64,000 nucleotides of DNA from assembly GCA_033297075.1 (NCBI GenBank), contig MU858052.1:248001-312000 (forward strand), given 5' to 3'. The position numbers and the translations under genes were made by a program. A model generated the notes under the pieces. That model ran no database searches. It had not been told where the DNA came from and saw only the letters and a program-made list of their open reading frames with translations. This stretch comes from Rhypophila decipiens (taxonomy: Eukaryota; Ascomycota; Sordariomycetes; Sordariales; Naviculisporaceae). Positions within the stretch are counted from its first letter, which is position 1. Every line of letters starts with the position of its first letter. Shown in pieces: positions 61,292 to 64,000 of the stretch.

Positions 61292-62840
61292 TCATAGTTC
61301 GTCGCCAGATTCACCTCCTTTATGTACTTCCGGTTCCTCGGCAACTGGGTCTTCCACCTCATTGTCATCTTGAGCTTCATCGTCGCTTTGTTGTGGCGCA
61401 AGCAGCAAGTCTTCACTCCCCTGCCACTGAGAAGGATTTGGGGGAAGATCTTCATCATCAATCTGCCATCCGTAGTCTTCGTCGTCATCACTGTCTGGGA
61501 TTTCAAAGTCTGTGTCCACCAACTTTCGCTTCGGTGCCGGTGTAGAAAAGAGAGCTGCACATGTCTGCGTCCTGTCGTATTCTACAGACACAAGACCGCT
61601 CTAGGAACCCAAATTAGTCAAAGGTCCATATTAGGATCCGTATCGGTGAAAAGGAGACCTACCGGCCGAATCTCAAAGGCACAAACATCACCCATCGATG
61701 CATCGCTGGCCTTCCCATGGAGCTTCTGAACGCCCACGAAGCGGAGGTGGCGGGGCCCATAATTCTCGCCATCCTCGACCCAATCGTGAAACAAGACCAA
61801 TCTGGTCGAAATGCCCTGTTCCCATATACTAGCATTGATGGCAGGAATCAGGGTCGAGCCCCGGTCTGCCTGCATCTTGGTGGCACATTGTGTGAGAATA
61901 ACAATAGCTACATTGCGGGTTGCGGCCAGCTTCTGGAGCCCACCAACAATGTATTGAAGCACCTGAAGTCTAGTAGCCGATTTTGGTGGTCCTGTTCTTG
62001 TGTGTCAGCGCCTATGCCGCCCGAAAGCAAACCGTAATGGATACAGAGCCCGTCCAGACCTTTTTTGCCACCTTTGCTGTCGGCATCCTCACGGGTGTCC
62101 AACGACTTGGGAAACGCATGGCTGAGAAGAGCAGAAAGTGCATCGACCACAATCAGGCTTGTACCTGAAGGTATACAACCCGCTGTGGGACGACATAATA
62201 GTGCAATAAAGTGAGCAAGACTCGGGCAAGTATAGTGAATAAACCGCTCATCCAACCCATCCTGGGCCGGACCGACCGTTGACTGCAGCCTCTCGACAGG
62301 GAGCCGATGGAATCCGTCTAGAACCACAGTCAGATAAGCCGTCGAGCATGTGAAAGGGTAAGGTCAGAGGAACGGCAACGGACCTACCCAGACGACTCCG
62401 CCATAATCTTGGAGACAGCTCGCTGCAAGCTGTAGCCTGTACAGGAAAACCTCTTGGGTCAGCTGCTATCCAAATCTTTTATTCATCAAGATGATTTGTG
62501 TAAAACGATGGAGATGTAGTGAGATTTACCCGAATGAAGTCTTGCCTACCCCAGGGGGACCCCAGATCTCAGTCACCTCGCCCTTCTGGATACCGCCCCC
62601 TCCCCCACCAGCTCCGGGGTTGCCAAGATCGTTGAGGTCCGCATCCACAGTGCCGCCGGCACAGCCCGGCAGCGCGCCCAGAACATCGTCAAGAGCGGCA
62701 AGTCTGGTCGGGATGGGCTGAAGTTTATCGCTGCCGTCTAATTCTTCCAGGGCCTCGGCGGCGGAGATGGTTGGGAGCCTGTGCGTCGACGGCAGATCAA
62801 AGCTGGACTCATCGTAGCCGTGTCTGGCATGGTAATCCAT
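61292..62840 (-). CDS. Rad51-family (RecA-like) recombination ATPase, Rad55/Rhp55-type paralogue
   Basis: Five minus-strand exons, 62840-62530, 62436-62384, 62317-62060, 61991-61663 and 61600-61292, give 419 residues. Such paralogues form heterodimers that help load Rad51 during homologous recombination repair. Walker A GPPGVGKT is at 94-101, followed by SFGLQLAA as in Rad51. Walker B is SLIVVD (175-180). RLQVLQYIVGGLQKLAATRN and IVILTQC match the following helix and strand. The C-terminal about 90 residues are very acidic (DSDDDEDY, EEPEVHKGGESGDEL), an unusual tail. A Gly-rich run precedes Walker A. The donors GTCCGT (exon 2) and GTCTGG (exon 3) are weak, and an alternative GT lies 12 nt upstream of the latter. 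The choice of Rad55 over Rad57 or XRCC3 rests on general likeness only. Confidence 0.8.
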
Positions 62841-63827
62841 CCTTTACTCCGTTTCCGTAATTACCGACTGGGACGTTGAAGCGAAACCCTTCATACTTGA
62901 CGCCGCGTCGAAAGGTGACAATGAAAAAGTTTAATATATCGCCGGGCCGCCAACAAGTCTCGATAAGATGATGTTAGCTGAAGGTGGGTTGACGTGCATT
63001 TGTTGGGTTTGTAGTGTGAGGTTGGCAGGTTGGGATTGGACCAAACACGTGCTTCACAAGAGAAAACAAAACGTCCCGACACAAGATGGAGGCTGGCTGA
63101 TTAGGTAATCACGCAGCCAGAATTCACAGCCCAAAACAGAAAGAATTGCCCGGCACGGAGTAGTTTTCCACAAAACGATTCACGCAAGCTTGACAGGAGG
63201 ATACGTCTTTGTGACTCGGGCATCTAGCTTTAATCAAATACCATTCATGGGATATCGAAAAACAGTAAAATCATGAAGCACGGGGTAATGGAGATATCCC
63301 GCCCCCCTTTTCCGTACCCCTGGGAACTTTAGGGGGTTTCGGCTCCAGTTTGGCGGGAGGCGCCAAAAGTCAAGACTGCAGGGAGAAAAAAGATGGGGAA
63401 CGGCAGGTACAAATCCATCCATCCGAAATTTCCGATGAGAAACAGCGTTGAACTCAATCGAACAAGCGCGCGAATTTTTATTGATTACCGTATCGCTAAT
63501 TTGTTTTGTTTATTGTGCGTCGAAGCGGTGTCGTTGTGCCTCGAGGCGATGATGCTTGGAACTTTGCTTTTTACCCCGTGTTTTTACGACAAGGAGACGC
63601 CGCTTCCGCCACCCCCGTACTTTAACAATTTGTCTCTTGTTTTCTTTTTTTGCGAGACGAGACGAGAGGACTAACCCCATATTGAGGGGGAAATCCTGGG
63701 GCTGATCAATGTGGGAGGACATATATGATAAGGTTTCGTTCCGTCGGTCGGGTGTGGGAGTTCATATATGTTATCAGGAGGTAGCACTATTTAAAGAACC
63801 TGAGTCTTGGGGGGGAGGATGTGATGT
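62841..63827. other. Intergenic, upstream of the Rad51-like gene
   Basis: Promoter of the minus-strand Rad51-like gene, then DNA with no supportable gene. A 93-codon plus-strand ATG frame (63393-63674) lacks motifs. Confidence 0.45.
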
Positions 63828-64000
63828 TTATCTTTCGTAGTCGAACCAGTCAAGAACGAGAATAGCCATCTCATTGGGGCGGTTCTGCAACTCTGCATAT
63901 ACATAGGCCCCCCTCGAAAGGAGCTGTTTGGGAGTCGATAATAATGAGAAATATAGGAGAACGTAGGTGTCTTCAATTCCCATAGTCTGTTCTTTTTCTT
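63828..64000 (-). CDS. Possible 3' exon of a gene running off the right edge
   Basis: A minus-strand frame ending with TAA at 63828 is open to the window edge. Its end reads QNRPNEMAILVLDWFDYER, and before that LLSRGAYVYAELQ, with protein-like composition. An internal ATG at 63983 would give 51 residues alone, or AACAG at 63986 could be a splice acceptor. No family is recognised. Confidence 0.3.
   Translation of the reverse strand, partial: EKEQTMGIEDTYVLLYFSLLSTPKQLLSRGAYVYAELQNRPNEMAILVLDWFDYER

Overview
The window is nuclear DNA of a filamentous ascomycete, most likely a Sordariomycete (Pezizomycotina). The genes have short GT-AG introns of 50-100 nt with CTAAC/CTGAC branch points, and codons favour C or G in third position. 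The gene set is typical of that group: a SUR7/PalI-family protein, an NDT80/PhoG-type regulator like VIB-1/XprG, TIM21, Glo3, and GPI-anchored Ser/Thr-rich proteins. Gene models were built by hand from frames, splice consensus and family conservation. No transcript or database evidence was available.

Layout. 0-9.2 kb: nitronate monooxygenase with a C-terminal peroxisomal AKL (+), UCH-type ubiquitin hydrolase (+), SUR7/PalI-family membrane protein (+), and a cysteine-rich GPI-anchored wall protein (-). 9.2-24.4 kb: a gene-poor stretch with an intron-containing tRNA-Arg(CCT), a small inverted-repeat element and GTAC-rich low-complexity DNA. 24.4-27.5 kb: a VIB-1/XprG-like NDT80 transcription factor (-) with a 26-nt exon behind a 1.3-kb intron; its true 5' end was not found. 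30.0-30.6 kb: a possible small uncharacterised gene (-). 30.6-42.1 kb: a second gene-poor stretch ending in a 612-bp transposon with perfect 63-bp terminal inverted repeats and an 8-bp target duplication.

42.1-53.6 kb is gene-dense: a conserved fungal leucine-rich protein (+), tRNA-Thr(CGT) (+), a small fold-back minisatellite element, Glo3 ArfGAP (-) divergent from TIM21 (+), a BTB plus bromodomain protein (-) divergent from a predicted myristoylated/palmitoylated orphan (+), and a GPI-anchored protein (-). 53.6-61.3 kb is gene-poor with a tRNA-like element. 61.3-62.8 kb: a five-exon Rad51-paralogue ATPase (-). The right edge holds a possible 3' exon of a gene running off the window.

There is no gene cluster, operon or obvious multi-gene system; the genes are unrelated housekeeping and regulatory functions. 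The most unusual items are the intact MITE, a 22-bp minisatellite family found twice in fold-back settings 37 kb apart, the BTB-bromodomain protein whose bromodomain lacks the usual acetyl-lysine-binding Asn, the GC-AG intron in Glo3, and the vib-1-like 5' exon structure.
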